In this document: positions 1 to 7,700 of the stretch, piece after piece | Layout of the letters: the number at the start of each line of letters is the position of its first letter | Numbering within the stretch: position 1 is the stretch's first letter | Assembly: GCA_900539625.1 (NCBI GenBank) | Contig: UQCW01000070.1 | Location: 1-10,188, forward strand | DNA length: 10,188 nucleotides | Direction of reading: 5' to 3' | Source: an uncultured Prevotella sp. | Lineage (GTDB): Bacteria; Bacteroidota; Bacteroidia; Bacteroidales; Bacteroidaceae | Position numbers and translations under genes: made by a program | Notes under the pieces: model-generated | Told to the model about the DNA's origin: nothing | Databases searched by the model: none | What the model saw: the letters and a program-made list of their open reading frames with translations, nothing else

Positions 1-127
1 CGCGGTCTGGGCCATTACTTTGTGGGATGTGCGCCGCGTGCTTGGCCGCCACAATATTCGCCCCCCCTCACTTTGCAAGCAAAGTGAGCTACAGTGCTTC
101 GCCTCAACCCTCCGCCAAATGTCCGCG
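1..127 (+). repeat. Dispersed palindromic repeat, copy A (cut by window edge)
   Basis: This stretch matches the reverse complement of 4046-4172. The best part, 39-127 against 4046-4133, differs by two substitutions and one base in a C/G run (C7 here, G6 there). From about 1 to 38 the match weakens but is still visible (gggcc..tactttgtgggat against gggcatgactttgttggat). At its centre is a perfect palindrome at 67-88, ctcactttgc-aa-gcaaagtgag. No convincing coding frame runs through it. It resembles a REP or MITE-type non-coding repeat; no transposase is present. The left limit is unknown because the window starts inside it. Confidence 0.85.
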
Positions 128-141
128 TGGTGATCTTAGCG

Positions 142-150
142 CCCCCCCCC
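142..150. repeat. Poly-C tract (9 C) upstream of xseA
   Basis: A run of nine C lies 33 nt before the xseA start codon, in the short space between repeat copy A and the gene. Runs of this length are prone to slippage. If the promoter lies across it, length changes could alter xseA operon expression. No clear TAnnTTTG element is visible between the tract and the start codon, so a promoter role is inference only. Confidence 0.6.
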
Positions 151-183
151 AATAAATCGTCTAATTAATAATTCAGAGAAACA

Positions 184-1482
184 TTGAACAATAGCTACCT
201 CTCATTATACGAACTGAACAACCTCGTGCGAGGCACGCTGGAACAGACCTTTCACCAGCGCTTTTGGATGGTGGCCGAACTCAGTGAGGTGCGGCCTGCC
301 ATGAGCGGCCATTGCTACGTGGAGTTTGTTGAGAAAGACCCGCGCAGCAATGCCCTTCGCGCCAAAGCCAGCGGCATGATATGGCGTGATGTTTTTCCCT
401 TGCTCGCGGCGCACTTCGAGCAGAAGACAGGGCAGCGCCTCGCTGCCGGTTTGAAGGTGCTCGTTGAGGTGTCGGTGGTGTTTCACGAACTCTATGGCTA
501 CCGCCTTGTCGTCAGCAATATCGACCCCAGCTACACCTTGGGCGATGTGGCACGCCAGCGGCAGGAAATCATCGAACAGTTGCGGCAAGACGGGGTGTTG
601 GAACTCAACAAGGAACTTCCCCTGCCGCGCCCTCTGACCCGCGTGGCGGTCATTTCCAGCAGTACGGCTGCCGGCTATGGCGATTTCTGTCGCCAGTTGG
701 AGCAGTCGGGCTATGGTTTCACCACTAAGCTCTTTGCGGCCACGATGCAGGGAAACAAAGTGTGCCAGAGCATCGTCGACGCGCTCGACCTTGTGGCAGA
801 AGAGATTGATCGTTGGGGTGTCGTTGTCATCATCCGTGGTGGCGGTGCCGTGAGCGATCTCGGAGGGTTTGACAATTATGAACTGGCCTTCAATGTGGCG
901 CAATTTCCGTTGCCTGTGTTGACGGGTATCGGGCATGAACGCGATGATACCGTGGTGGATTATGTCGCCAACACCCGGTTGAAAACTCCGACCGCCGTGG
1001 CCGCCTTCCTCATTGACCGCCATGCTGGCGAATTGCAGTTGCTCGATGCTTTGGTGCAGCGGATGCGCCGCGCCGCCGACCGCCAGATGAAGGATTATCA
1101 GGCCTGCTTGTCGTTGCTTACACACCGTTTGAATGTCGGCCGCACGCAGTTTGTCGGCAAAGAGCGCATGCGGTTGTTGCGTTTCCAAAGTCGCCTCAGT
1201 GTGGCCATGCAACAGCGCGTGTTGGCGGCAAAGGTGAGACAGACCAAACTTCGCTTGGCGATGGATGCCGCGTTGACTTCTCGCCTCATGCGCGAACGCC
1301 ATCGCTTGCAGATGCTCCAGCAATCCGTTCGGTTAGCCTCTCCTCAACGCATCCTCGGACAGGGCTACAGCATCACCCTCAAAGACGGGAAGGCTGTGAA
1401 GGATGCCGCGTTGCTCAAAAAGGGCGACGAACTCATCACGGTTTTGGCCTCGGGCCGCGTAAAGAGTGTGGTGACGGAATGA
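184..1482 (+). CDS. xseA: Exodeoxyribonuclease VII large subunit
   Basis: This is the catalytic subunit of exonuclease VII, a cytoplasmic enzyme that degrades single-stranded DNA from both ends to short oligonucleotides and acts in DNA repair. The 432 residues start with an OB-fold-type DNA-binding region (about 1-110). The nuclease domain follows, with family motifs VISSSTAAGYGDF (156-168), RGGGAVSDL (218-226) and TGIGHERDDTVVDYVA (247-262), then TPTA (268-271). A basic helical segment leads to a terminal GYSIT..DGK element near 395. The start is TTG: an in-frame stop lies at 169-171 with no ATG between, and the N-terminus YLSLYELNNLV is the usual start of Bacteroidales XseA. xseB follows after 34 nt, as expected for the complex. 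Length is typical. Confidence 0.96.
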   Translation: MNNSYLSLYELNNLVRGTLEQTFHQRFWMVAELSEVRPAMSGHCYVEFVEKDPRSNALRAKASGMIWRDVFPLLAAHFEQKTGQRLAAGLKVLVEVSVVFHELYGYRLVVSNIDPSYTLGDVARQRQEIIEQLRQDGVLELNKELPLPRPLTRVAVISSSTAAGYGDFCRQLEQSGYGFTTKLFAATMQGNKVCQSIVDALDLVAEEIDRWGVVVIIRGGGAVSDLGGFDNYELAFNVAQFPLPVLTGIGHERDDTVVDYVANTRLKTPTAVAAFLIDRHAGELQLLDALVQRMRRAADRQMKDYQACLSLLTHRLNVGRTQFVGKERMRLLRFQSRLSVAMQQRVLAAKVRQTKLRLAMDAALTSRLMRERHRLQMLQQSVRLASPQRILGQGYSITLKDGKAVKDAALLKKGDELITVLASGRVKSVVTE

Positions 1483-1516
1483 GCGGCAATTTTGAATACC
1501 TATCTTATTTAAATAC

Positions 1517-1705
1517 ATGACATACGAACAAGCTATCAAGCGTCTCGAGGAAATCGTGACGGGTCTTGAATCGGGAACCCTGGAATTGGAGAAGTTCACC
1601 GAATACATGGCGGAGGCCGAAAAACTTAACGCCTTCTGTGAGGGCGTGCTCAATCAGTTGCAAGAAAAAATCGATTCAAACGAAACCGTAAATGGGAAAG
1701 AATAA
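1517..1705 (+). CDS. xseB: Exodeoxyribonuclease VII small subunit
   Basis: This 62-residue helical protein binds the XseA subunit to form active exonuclease VII. The sequence shows the family signature: YEQAIKRLEEIVTGLESGTL near the N-terminus, followed by LELEKFTEYMAEAEKL and a Cys-containing second helix. The short acidic C-terminus is variable in the family. The ATG at 1517 gives the standard length. It lies 34 nt after xseA, and its last 14 nt overlap trmB in another frame (ATG at 1692, xseB stop at 1703-1705), which suggests coupled translation. A one-mismatch match to the Bacteroidota -7 element (caattttg, 1487-1494) lies in the gap, but cotranscription with xseA is the simpler reading. 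Confidence 0.95.
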   Translation: MTYEQAIKRLEEIVTGLESGTLELEKFTEYMAEAEKLNAFCEGVLNQLQEKIDSNETVNGKE

Positions 1706-2468
1706 ATTAGCAAAATTTGCCGATATGGCAACCTATCCCCACGTCTTCGAGGCGCCGGGGGTGGCTGTGGATGAAGCACCATTTGAAATGCGCGGCCAGT
1801 GGCACGAGACGTTTTTCAACAACGACAACCCCATCGTCTTGGAATTGGGCTGCGGCCGCGGAGAATACACCGTTGGGCTGGCACGCCTCTTTCCCGACAA
1901 AAACTTCATCGGCGTCGACATCAAGGGAGCACGCATGTGGACAGGCGCTACGGAATCGCTCAATGAAGGCATGAAAAATGTGGCCTTCCTGCGCACGCAC
2001 ATCGAATTTATCGACCGCTTCTTCGCGCCGGGCGAGGTGGCGGAGATATGGCTCACGTTCTCCGACCCGCAGATGAAAAAGGTGACGAAGCGACTCACGT
2101 CGACCTTCTTCTTGGAGCGCTACCGCCGTTTCCTTGTCAACGACGGATTGGTGCATCTGAAAACCGACAGCAATTTCCTTTTCACCTATACCAACTACGT
2201 GGTTGATGAAAACAAATTGCCTGTGCTCTTCTGCACCGACGACCTCTATCATACGCTCTCTGTGGAGAAGGATGAAGAGGTGCAGCGCATCCTCGGCATA
2301 CAGACTTACTATGAGCAGCAATGGATTGCCCGTGGTTTGAACATCAAATACCTCAAGTTTCAACTCCCGACGGAGGGAGAACTCCGCGAACCTGACGTGG
2401 AAATTGAACTCGATGACTACCGCAGTTACAACCGTTCGAAGCGTTCTGGCCTCGACAAGGCAAAATAA
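1692..2468 (+). CDS. trmB: tRNA (guanine-N7-)-methyltransferase
   Basis: This cytoplasmic SAM-dependent enzyme methylates N7 of guanosine 46 in the variable loop of tRNA. Its 258 residues carry the SAM-binding motif ELGCGRGEYT (51-60), the acidic motif GVDIKGAR (74-81), the TrmB loop TFSDPQMKK (122-130; many homologues have FPDP, so the Ser is a local variant), KTDS (157-160), and a C-terminal TYYEQQW....IKYL element with the conserved T-x-YE pattern. The ATG lies inside the end of xseB, giving a 14-nt overlap and likely translational coupling. The fucosidase gene begins 3 nt after the stop. Motifs and length fit an intact enzyme. A long open frame on the opposite strand is taken to be a coding shadow. 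Confidence 0.95.
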   Translation: MGKNKLAKFADMATYPHVFEAPGVAVDEAPFEMRGQWHETFFNNDNPIVLELGCGRGEYTVGLARLFPDKNFIGVDIKGARMWTGATESLNEGMKNVAFLRTHIEFIDRFFAPGEVAEIWLTFSDPQMKKVTKRLTSTFFLERYRRFLVNDGLVHLKTDSNFLFTYTNYVVDENKLPVLFCTDDLYHTLSVEKDEEVQRILGIQTYYEQQWIARGLNIKYLKFQLPTEGELREPDVEIELDDYRSYNRSKRSGLDKAK

Positions 2469-2471
2469 ATC

Positions 2472-3842
2472 ATGATGAACAAAATAAAGACATTGGTGGC
2501 CGCGCTCTGTTTGGCAGGCACGGCGCTCAGTTCTGCGGCGCAAGACCGCGTCACCGGAGAAACGCCAGCCGACTATGCCGAGCGCATGGCTTGGTTTGGC
2601 GATGCCAAACTCGGTATTTTCATCCATTGGGGCATCTATGCCGTGAAGGGAGTGTCGGAGAGTTGGTCGTTTTATAACGGACGCATCTCCTTCGACGACT
2701 ATATGGCGCAGAAGAAAGGCTTCACTGCCGCTAATTATAATGCCAAAGAATGGGTGGATCTCATAGAACAGAGCGGTGCGAAATACACCGTTCTCACCAC
2801 GAAACACCACGACGGCTTTTGTCTTTGGGACACGAAGACCACAAAGAGCAATGCCGTGAAGCAGTCGCCGGCCAAGCGCGACCTCATCGCCCCGTTTGCC
2901 GAGGAAGTGAAGAAACGCAAGGACTTGCACCTTGGCCTTTATTTTTCGTTGCTCGACTGGAGTCGTGACGACTATCCCAACCAGACGCGCACTTTCTCGC
3001 GCTATGACATCAAGAAGGAGCCGAAGCGTTGGCAGCATTTCGTGAAATTCAATTTCGCGCAGCTCGACGAGCTCAACACGAAGTTCCATCCCGACCTTTT
3101 CTGGTTTGACGGCGACTGGGAGCAGAAGGCCGAAGACTGGAATGCAGAGGGCATCATCCGTCTCCTGCGTGGCAAGAATCCGACGGTGATTGTCAATTCG
3201 CGCATTCAGGGCTATGGCGACTATGCCACACCTGAACTCGGGGTGCCTGTTGTGCAACCGAAAGATCGTTATTGGGAACTCTGCTACACGATGAACGATT
3301 CGTGGGGCTACCAGACGGATGACCATAATTTCAAGAGTCCGCAAATCTTGCTCCGCACCTTCGTCGACTGCATCAGCAAGGGTGGCAACCTCCTTTTGGA
3401 CTTCGGACCGATGGCCGATGGCACGATTCCCGCGCCAGAGGTGGCCATTTTGAAGGCGTTCGGACGCTGGACGTCGAAGCACAAGGAGGCCATTTATGGT
3501 ACGCGTGCTGGTATTCCCGCCGACCATTTCTGCGGCGGCTACACAGCGCTCAACAAGAAGGGTGACATCCTCTATCTCTACTTGCCCAACCGTCCCAACG
3601 GCCCACTGGAATTGAAGGGCATCGTGAACGACATCAAAAAGGTGCGCGTGGTTGGCGGCAACGGACAACCGCTGAAGACCACCATCTATAACAAACTTTC
3701 ATGGAGCGAAGTGCCGGGCATCGTCTATGTCGATGTGCCAGAGCAACAGCTCGACCAAGACATCACCGTCTTGGCCGTTGAACTTGACGGTCCGCTGAAA
3801 CTCTACCGCGGTTCCGGACAGGTCATTACGATGAATGAGTGA
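2472..3842 (+). CDS. Secreted alpha-L-fucosidase, GH29 family
   Basis: This predicted glycoside hydrolase releases alpha-L-fucose from glycans by a retaining mechanism. Residues 1-24 are a signal peptide (basic start, hydrophobic core, SSAAQ end), so it acts in the periplasm or outside; there is no lipobox Cys. GH29 blocks follow: KLGIFIHWGIYAVKG (46-60), TTKHHDGFCLWD (109-120), GLYFSLLDW (155-163) and DLFWFDGDW (208-216), whose Asp213 aligns with the family nucleophile. Later come YWELCYTMNDSWGY and SKGGNLLLDFGP, then a C-terminal beta-rich domain. The acid/base residue cannot be assigned with confidence. Two ATG codons stand in tandem at 2472 and 2475. The 3-nt gap after trmB puts it in the xse-trmB operon, an odd partner; no separate promoter is visible. 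Substrate linkage is unknown. Confidence 0.93.
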   Translation: MMNKIKTLVAALCLAGTALSSAAQDRVTGETPADYAERMAWFGDAKLGIFIHWGIYAVKGVSESWSFYNGRISFDDYMAQKKGFTAANYNAKEWVDLIEQSGAKYTVLTTKHHDGFCLWDTKTTKSNAVKQSPAKRDLIAPFAEEVKKRKDLHLGLYFSLLDWSRDDYPNQTRTFSRYDIKKEPKRWQHFVKFNFAQLDELNTKFHPDLFWFDGDWEQKAEDWNAEGIIRLLRGKNPTVIVNSRIQGYGDYATPELGVPVVQPKDRYWELCYTMNDSWGYQTDDHNFKSPQILLRTFVDCISKGGNLLLDFGPMADGTIPAPEVAILKAFGRWTSKHKEAIYGTRAGIPADHFCGGYTALNKKGDILYLYLPNRPNGPLELKGIVNDIKKVRVVGGNGQPLKTTIYNKLSWSEVPGIVYVDVPEQQLDQDITVLAVELDGPLKLYRGSGQVITMNE

Positions 3843-3908
3843 TACTTCTTCCTTGTTAGCTCCACGGCATCTTTGGGCCTTACAAGGAATGTGCTGAAAA
3901 CGTTTAGA

Positions 3909-3971
3909 CCCTATTTCTCAAAAGATATTTTCCGCAACCATCGGAGAAATATTTTGAGGAGTAGGGTTTTT
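3909..3971 (+). terminator. Rho-independent terminator of the xseA-fucosidase operon
   Basis: An interrupted inverted repeat starts with ccctatttctcaaaa on the left and ends with ttttgaggagtaggg on the right, around a cggag/ttccg core and a 7-nt loop at 3935-3941. A few G-U pairs and one bulge are needed. Five T follow directly (3967-3971). It sits 66 nt past the fucosidase stop. A shorter 8-bp inverted pair (3849-3856 with 3882-3889) lies before it but lacks a T run. Confidence 0.75.
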
Positions 3972-4045
3972 AAAATCCAGAAAAATCTCTGCACGATTTT
4001 CAGTCAAATAGTATAGCGAGTGCGTCGCTGCTGCAAGAGGCATCG

Positions 4046-4172
4046 CGCGGACATTTGGCGGAGGGTTGAGGCGAAGCACTGTAGTTCACTTTGCTCGCAA
4101 AGTGAGGGGGGCGAATATTGTGGCGGCCAAGCATGAACTGAAAATCCAACAAAGTCATGCCCAAAAGCGCTG
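4046..4172 (-). repeat. Dispersed palindromic repeat, copy B (inverted relative to copy A)
   Basis: This is the reverse-complement copy of 1-127, nearly identical over 4046-4133 and weaker to about 4172. The central palindrome is at 4085-4106 (ttcactttgc-tc-gcaaagtgag). Its loop reads tc where copy A (read on the same strand) has tt, so the pairing changes little. Copies A and B face each other across the xseA-fucosidase operon. Confidence 0.85.
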
Positions 4173-4197
4173 GTCATGTTCGCTACGTGTTCGTGGC

Positions 4198-4229
4198 CCT
4201 CACTTTGCGAGCAAAGTGAGCTACAATGC
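4198..4229 (+). repeat. Dispersed palindromic repeat, partial copy C
   Basis: A third copy of the palindrome (4199-4220, ctcactttgc-ga-gcaaagtgag) with its flank ctacaatgc. The 32 nt match the reverse complement of 4076-4107 with two mismatches, so copies B and C form an inverted pair around a 90-nt spacer. It has the same orientation as copy A. The flanks beyond 4229 do not match the other copies. Confidence 0.8.
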
Positions 4230-4335
4230 TGGCGCCGCAACAGACGATTGTGCGGGTCAGTGCAAATCTTCGCTGCGAGGGCGCTACCGCTAACCTTTGA
4301 TATTTCAATTATGAACACCCTACCTTACAGGGGGG

Positions 4336-4370
4336 GCTGTCGCCTCTCTGCAACCATGATTTTTCTGGAA
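4336..4370 (-). repeat. Second dispersed repeat, left copy
   Basis: Read on the minus strand this gives ttccagaaaaatcatggttg followed by cagagaggcgacagc, which matches atccagataattcaaggttg plus gtaaagaggcgacagc at 10101-10136 on the plus strand, with about eight differences including one indel. The ggcgacagc end is exact and is followed in both copies by a C-rich run and a tagggt element. The head (aaaatccagaaaaatc) also appears alone at 3972-3987, just after the terminator. Confidence 0.6.
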
Positions 4371-4533
4371 TTTGCCCCCCTATAAGTAGGGGCTGTTTGT
4401 TATCAACTACTTATGGCGGAGCAATGCGATTTTCCTTCATTAGAACGAGCTGTAAACGATATGTAAAACCGCTCCTTGCCTATATTTTGGTTAAAAAATA
4501 GTGAAGGGCGCGAGCTGTTTCTTATGAATTTAG

Positions 4534-4541
4534 TAATTTTG
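4534..4541 (+). promoter_or_regulatory. Candidate -7 promoter element (TAnnTTTG) for the 4741 gene
   Basis: The sequence taattttg is an exact match to the Bacteroidota primary sigma factor -7 consensus TAnnTTTG. No clean TTTG -33 box is seen at the usual spacing; the nearest similar stretch is ctgtttc at 4515-4521. A start about 7 nt downstream would give a leader of roughly 190 nt. Confidence 0.5.
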
Positions 4542-4591
4542 CATTGTGTAAATTATAGCGTTATCCCTCTTGTGGGTTAGAGATGAATTGG

Positions 4592-4637
4592 GAGACGCTT
4601 CAGGAAGATCTTATATGTGGATTCTTGAAGGCGTTTC
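4592..4637 (+). promoter_or_regulatory. Hairpin in the leader of the 4741 gene
   Basis: Bases 4592-4606 (gagacgcttcaggaa) can pair with 4622-4637 (ttcttgaaggcgtttc): about 15 pairs, two of them G-U, with one bulged G (4631) and a 15-nt loop. No T run follows, so it is not a terminator. It could affect transcript stability or translation. No known riboswitch class is recognised. Confidence 0.4.
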
Positions 4638-4740
4638 TTGTATGTGCTTAATCTATAGAGTTGGAATTGCAGTTTCACGCTTAGAAGAAATTAACTGCCA
4701 GTCTTGAAATTGCAGCTGGATGAATTAATGAAATGAGAAA

Positions 4741-7700
4741 ATGAAGAAACAATTTCTTTTCATCTTTTTCCTTATGGTGAGCATCTGTATGCGTGCTCAG
4801 TTTAGCGGAAAGGGTAGTGGAACGACGGATGATCCCTATCTCATTACGACAGCAAATGAACTCAATCAGATGAGACACAATCTGGAGGCCTGTTATAAGC
4901 TGATGCGTGATATTGATTTGACGGAGTGGCTTAGCGAAAACAATCCTTCACAGGGATGGATGCCTGTCGGGGCGAAAGATGAACCCTTCAAGGGAACGTT
5001 TGATGGGAATGGAAAAACAGTGAAACTGTTTATCAACCGTCCTGACCAAGAAAATGTGGGATTTATGGGAGTGGTAGACCATGCAACGATAAAGAATCTG
5101 ACTGTTAGAGGAAACATTACAGGTAAAACAGCTGTGGGTGGTATAATCGGATATTGTAATGGTCTATCGTCGCCAGCTTGTGAAATTGAGAATTGTCACT
5201 ATGTTGGTAATGTCAATGGCGGTGGTATAGTTGGGACGATATCTTATTATTCTGCAAAAAGTAATGTAGGGCCAATAGCAACAATTAAAAATTGCAGTTT
5301 TACAGGTAAAGCCGAAGCTGGCATTGTCTACCGTTGTGAGATGGTTTACATTCAAGGATGTAAAGTGAATGCAACGATTGAATCAGAGGATGCTGCAGGT
5401 GGTATTATTGGTATCATTTATCCAGGTATAGATACTCAAACTATTGACGTTTTTTCGGAAGTGCATGATTGCTCTGTATCTGGCCATATAAAAGGACAAA
5501 ATGCGGGTGGCATTGTTGGTTCTTCTAAATCAATTAAGATTTATAACAATTTGGTGACCGCTGATGTGGAAGGCACAAATGCAGGTGGCGTTTTAGGTGG
5601 AAATTACTGTGAATATATATGCACTTTTATAACCAAGAATGTTGTCGCTTCTGCTCAAATAAAAGGTGCGCAGCGCGTTGGACGTGTTTCTGGAACGTGG
5701 GATGCCGCTTGTGGCAAAATCGGAACTCAGAGTACTAACTATGTTATCAACGGTCTTAGCGTTTATTTGGATGGCCAAAAGCAGACGATTTCAGATAATC
5801 CGGAAAACGGAGAAATCTGTGGTAAATCAGTTCTGGCTGAGAGTGCAACTTATGAAGCTCTTGGATGGGATATGAAAAAAACATGGGGCATGAGCAGTGT
5901 GACCGATTTGCCATATCTCCTTTGTATGGGGGAAAATGCTGGTGCAGATGATGAAACGGCTTCTCCAGACAATTACGACAACACTTTGATGTTAGGCGAT
6001 TTGACCACGGCTGCCGGTAAGGAAGTGGTGTTGCCCATTAAGATGAAGAATACGTGTGATATTTCTGCATATCAGTTTGACCTCTATTTGCCAGAGGGCT
6101 TCACTGTGGCCGTTGATGAAGACGGTATGGAAAAAATTGAAGTAGGTTCGCGAACAACCAGCCGTCGACACGTTATTGATTGTGCCAAGCAGAAAGATGG
6201 TTCTTTGCGCGTGATAGCCTATTCAATGAAAAACTATAATTTCGAGAATAGCGATGGCGATGTAGCCAAGATTACCATTAATGTACCCTCTGGCATTGCT
6301 GACGGTATGTATAATGTGGTATTAAAAAACATTGTGCTCAGTACGGCCAAAAGCGAAAAGTTTGAAGTGGCCAAGATTCTCGGACAGATTGAGGTGAACT
6401 CCACCAAACCTGGAGACCTGAATAATGATGGTGTGTTAAATGTGGCCGACGTGACTGGCCTCGTTGCCCTTGTGCTTGGTGAAAGCACAGAAGATGTTCC
6501 TTCACACGTGGCTGATTTGACGGGTGATGGGAAAATACAGGTCAATGACGTTGTGGCACTCGTGAACCTCATTTTGTCTGAAAACGTTGAAACGGTTTCA
6601 GCAATGTCAGCTCCGCGTTTGATGGCTGTTGAGAACGCTGTCGACTATAGTAAGGACATAGAAATAGAGCCTTTTACAATTCAACCTGGTGAAGAGAAGA
6701 CAATTAGCGTTTTGCTCAATAATGTAGGTGCAAAATATACAGGATGGCAGGCTGACTTCCATTTCCCCGCAGGTATTGAACCCGTCAGCGATGAGGATGG
6801 TTATTATATCGAAGTGGTTCCTGGACGTACCACAACACGTTTGCACACGATTGCCAGTGCCAAGCAGAAAGATGGTTCGGTGCGTGTGATGAGCTATTCC
6901 ATGAAGAATGCACTATTTAAGGGTGAACATGGAGCAGTGGCCGAAATTACGGTGAAGGCAGCAGGCGATTTGAAGGCAGGAACTTATCAGATTAAAGCAA
7001 CCAACGTGGTGCTTTCGGGTAAAGATGCTGTGGCTGTTTATCCGCCTGTGACTGTTGCGACGGCTTTGGCTGGCAATGGCGGCGAAGGAGCGTTGGCTTT
7101 AGTTGGAAGTTATGATGAGGCTACACTTTCTGATTTCTCAGATGCCTTGTCTGCCAATACTTCAATCACTTCTGTAAACCTTAAGGCCGCTTACAATGTG
7201 GAGCAGGCTTCGCTTACGAGTGGTAATCCGAATATGCTTGTCTTTGTGGGTGATGGTGTGAAGATGAACAATGTGGCCAATGTGGTGGAGAATGGAATTT
7301 GTGCCAATCTTAAATTGGACGAAAATTATGCGTATTCTTCTCCGTTTGCTTTCACAGCACAGCAAGCAACGTTCAATCGTTCATTCACGGCAGGAAAGAA
7401 GTCAACGGTCTATTTGCCCTTCAGTGTAGAAAATCCGCAAAGCTACGGAACGTTCTTTGCTTTTGAAAGATATGATGCAGAACAAGGGCAGGTTTACTTC
7501 CAAGAGGCATCCCAGCTTGCAGCCAATACGGCTTATGTTTTCAAACCTGCAGTGGAAACTTTGACTTTTGCCAATGTGGAAGTGGCTACAACGCCTGCCA
7601 ATCAATCGGAGGTGACGGAGGCTGGTCTTTATGGTACTTTTGTTCCCGTGACAACCCCTGTCAAGTTGTTTGATGGCATGAACGTATATGGCTATGCTGC

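Larger units (their letters stand above)
3843..4740. other. Gene-free interval with repeats, terminator and leader
   Basis: These roughly 900 nt hold no credible protein gene. Short open frames at 4004-4385 on both strands translate the palindromic repeat itself and share no known family. Contents in order: the operon terminator (3909-3971), repeat copies B and C (4046-4229), a diverged second repeat (4336-4370) flanked by runs of seven G (4330-4336) and six C (4375-4380), a short inverted pair ataagtag/ctacttat (4382-4389, 4407-4414), a candidate promoter (4534-4541) and a long leader with a hairpin. Confidence 0.75.

Noticed and set aside
205..1323. A 372-codon open frame antisense to xseA
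   Set aside because: The sense strand encodes an unmistakable XseA. The antisense product is rich in His and Arg and matches nothing known.
1707..3668. A 653-codon open frame on the minus strand, antisense to trmB and the fucosidase
   Set aside because: It overlaps two genes with clear family motifs, and its translation has no recognisable family or signal. Long antisense frames arise easily from the codon bias of the sense genes.
3849..3889. Terminator from the ttccttgt/acaaggaa inverted pair
   Set aside because: The loop is 25 nt and no T run follows. The hairpin at 3909-3971 is a much better terminator.
1..4172. Composite transposon bounded by copies A and B
   Set aside because: There is no transposase, no target duplication can be checked, and the enclosed genes are core housekeeping genes. 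A dispersed non-coding repeat is simpler.
4004..4385. Short open frames on both strands with SLCEQSELQC-like peptides
   Set aside because: They translate the palindromic repeat in different frames and on different strands, which explains the repeated peptide. There is no sign of selection for protein.
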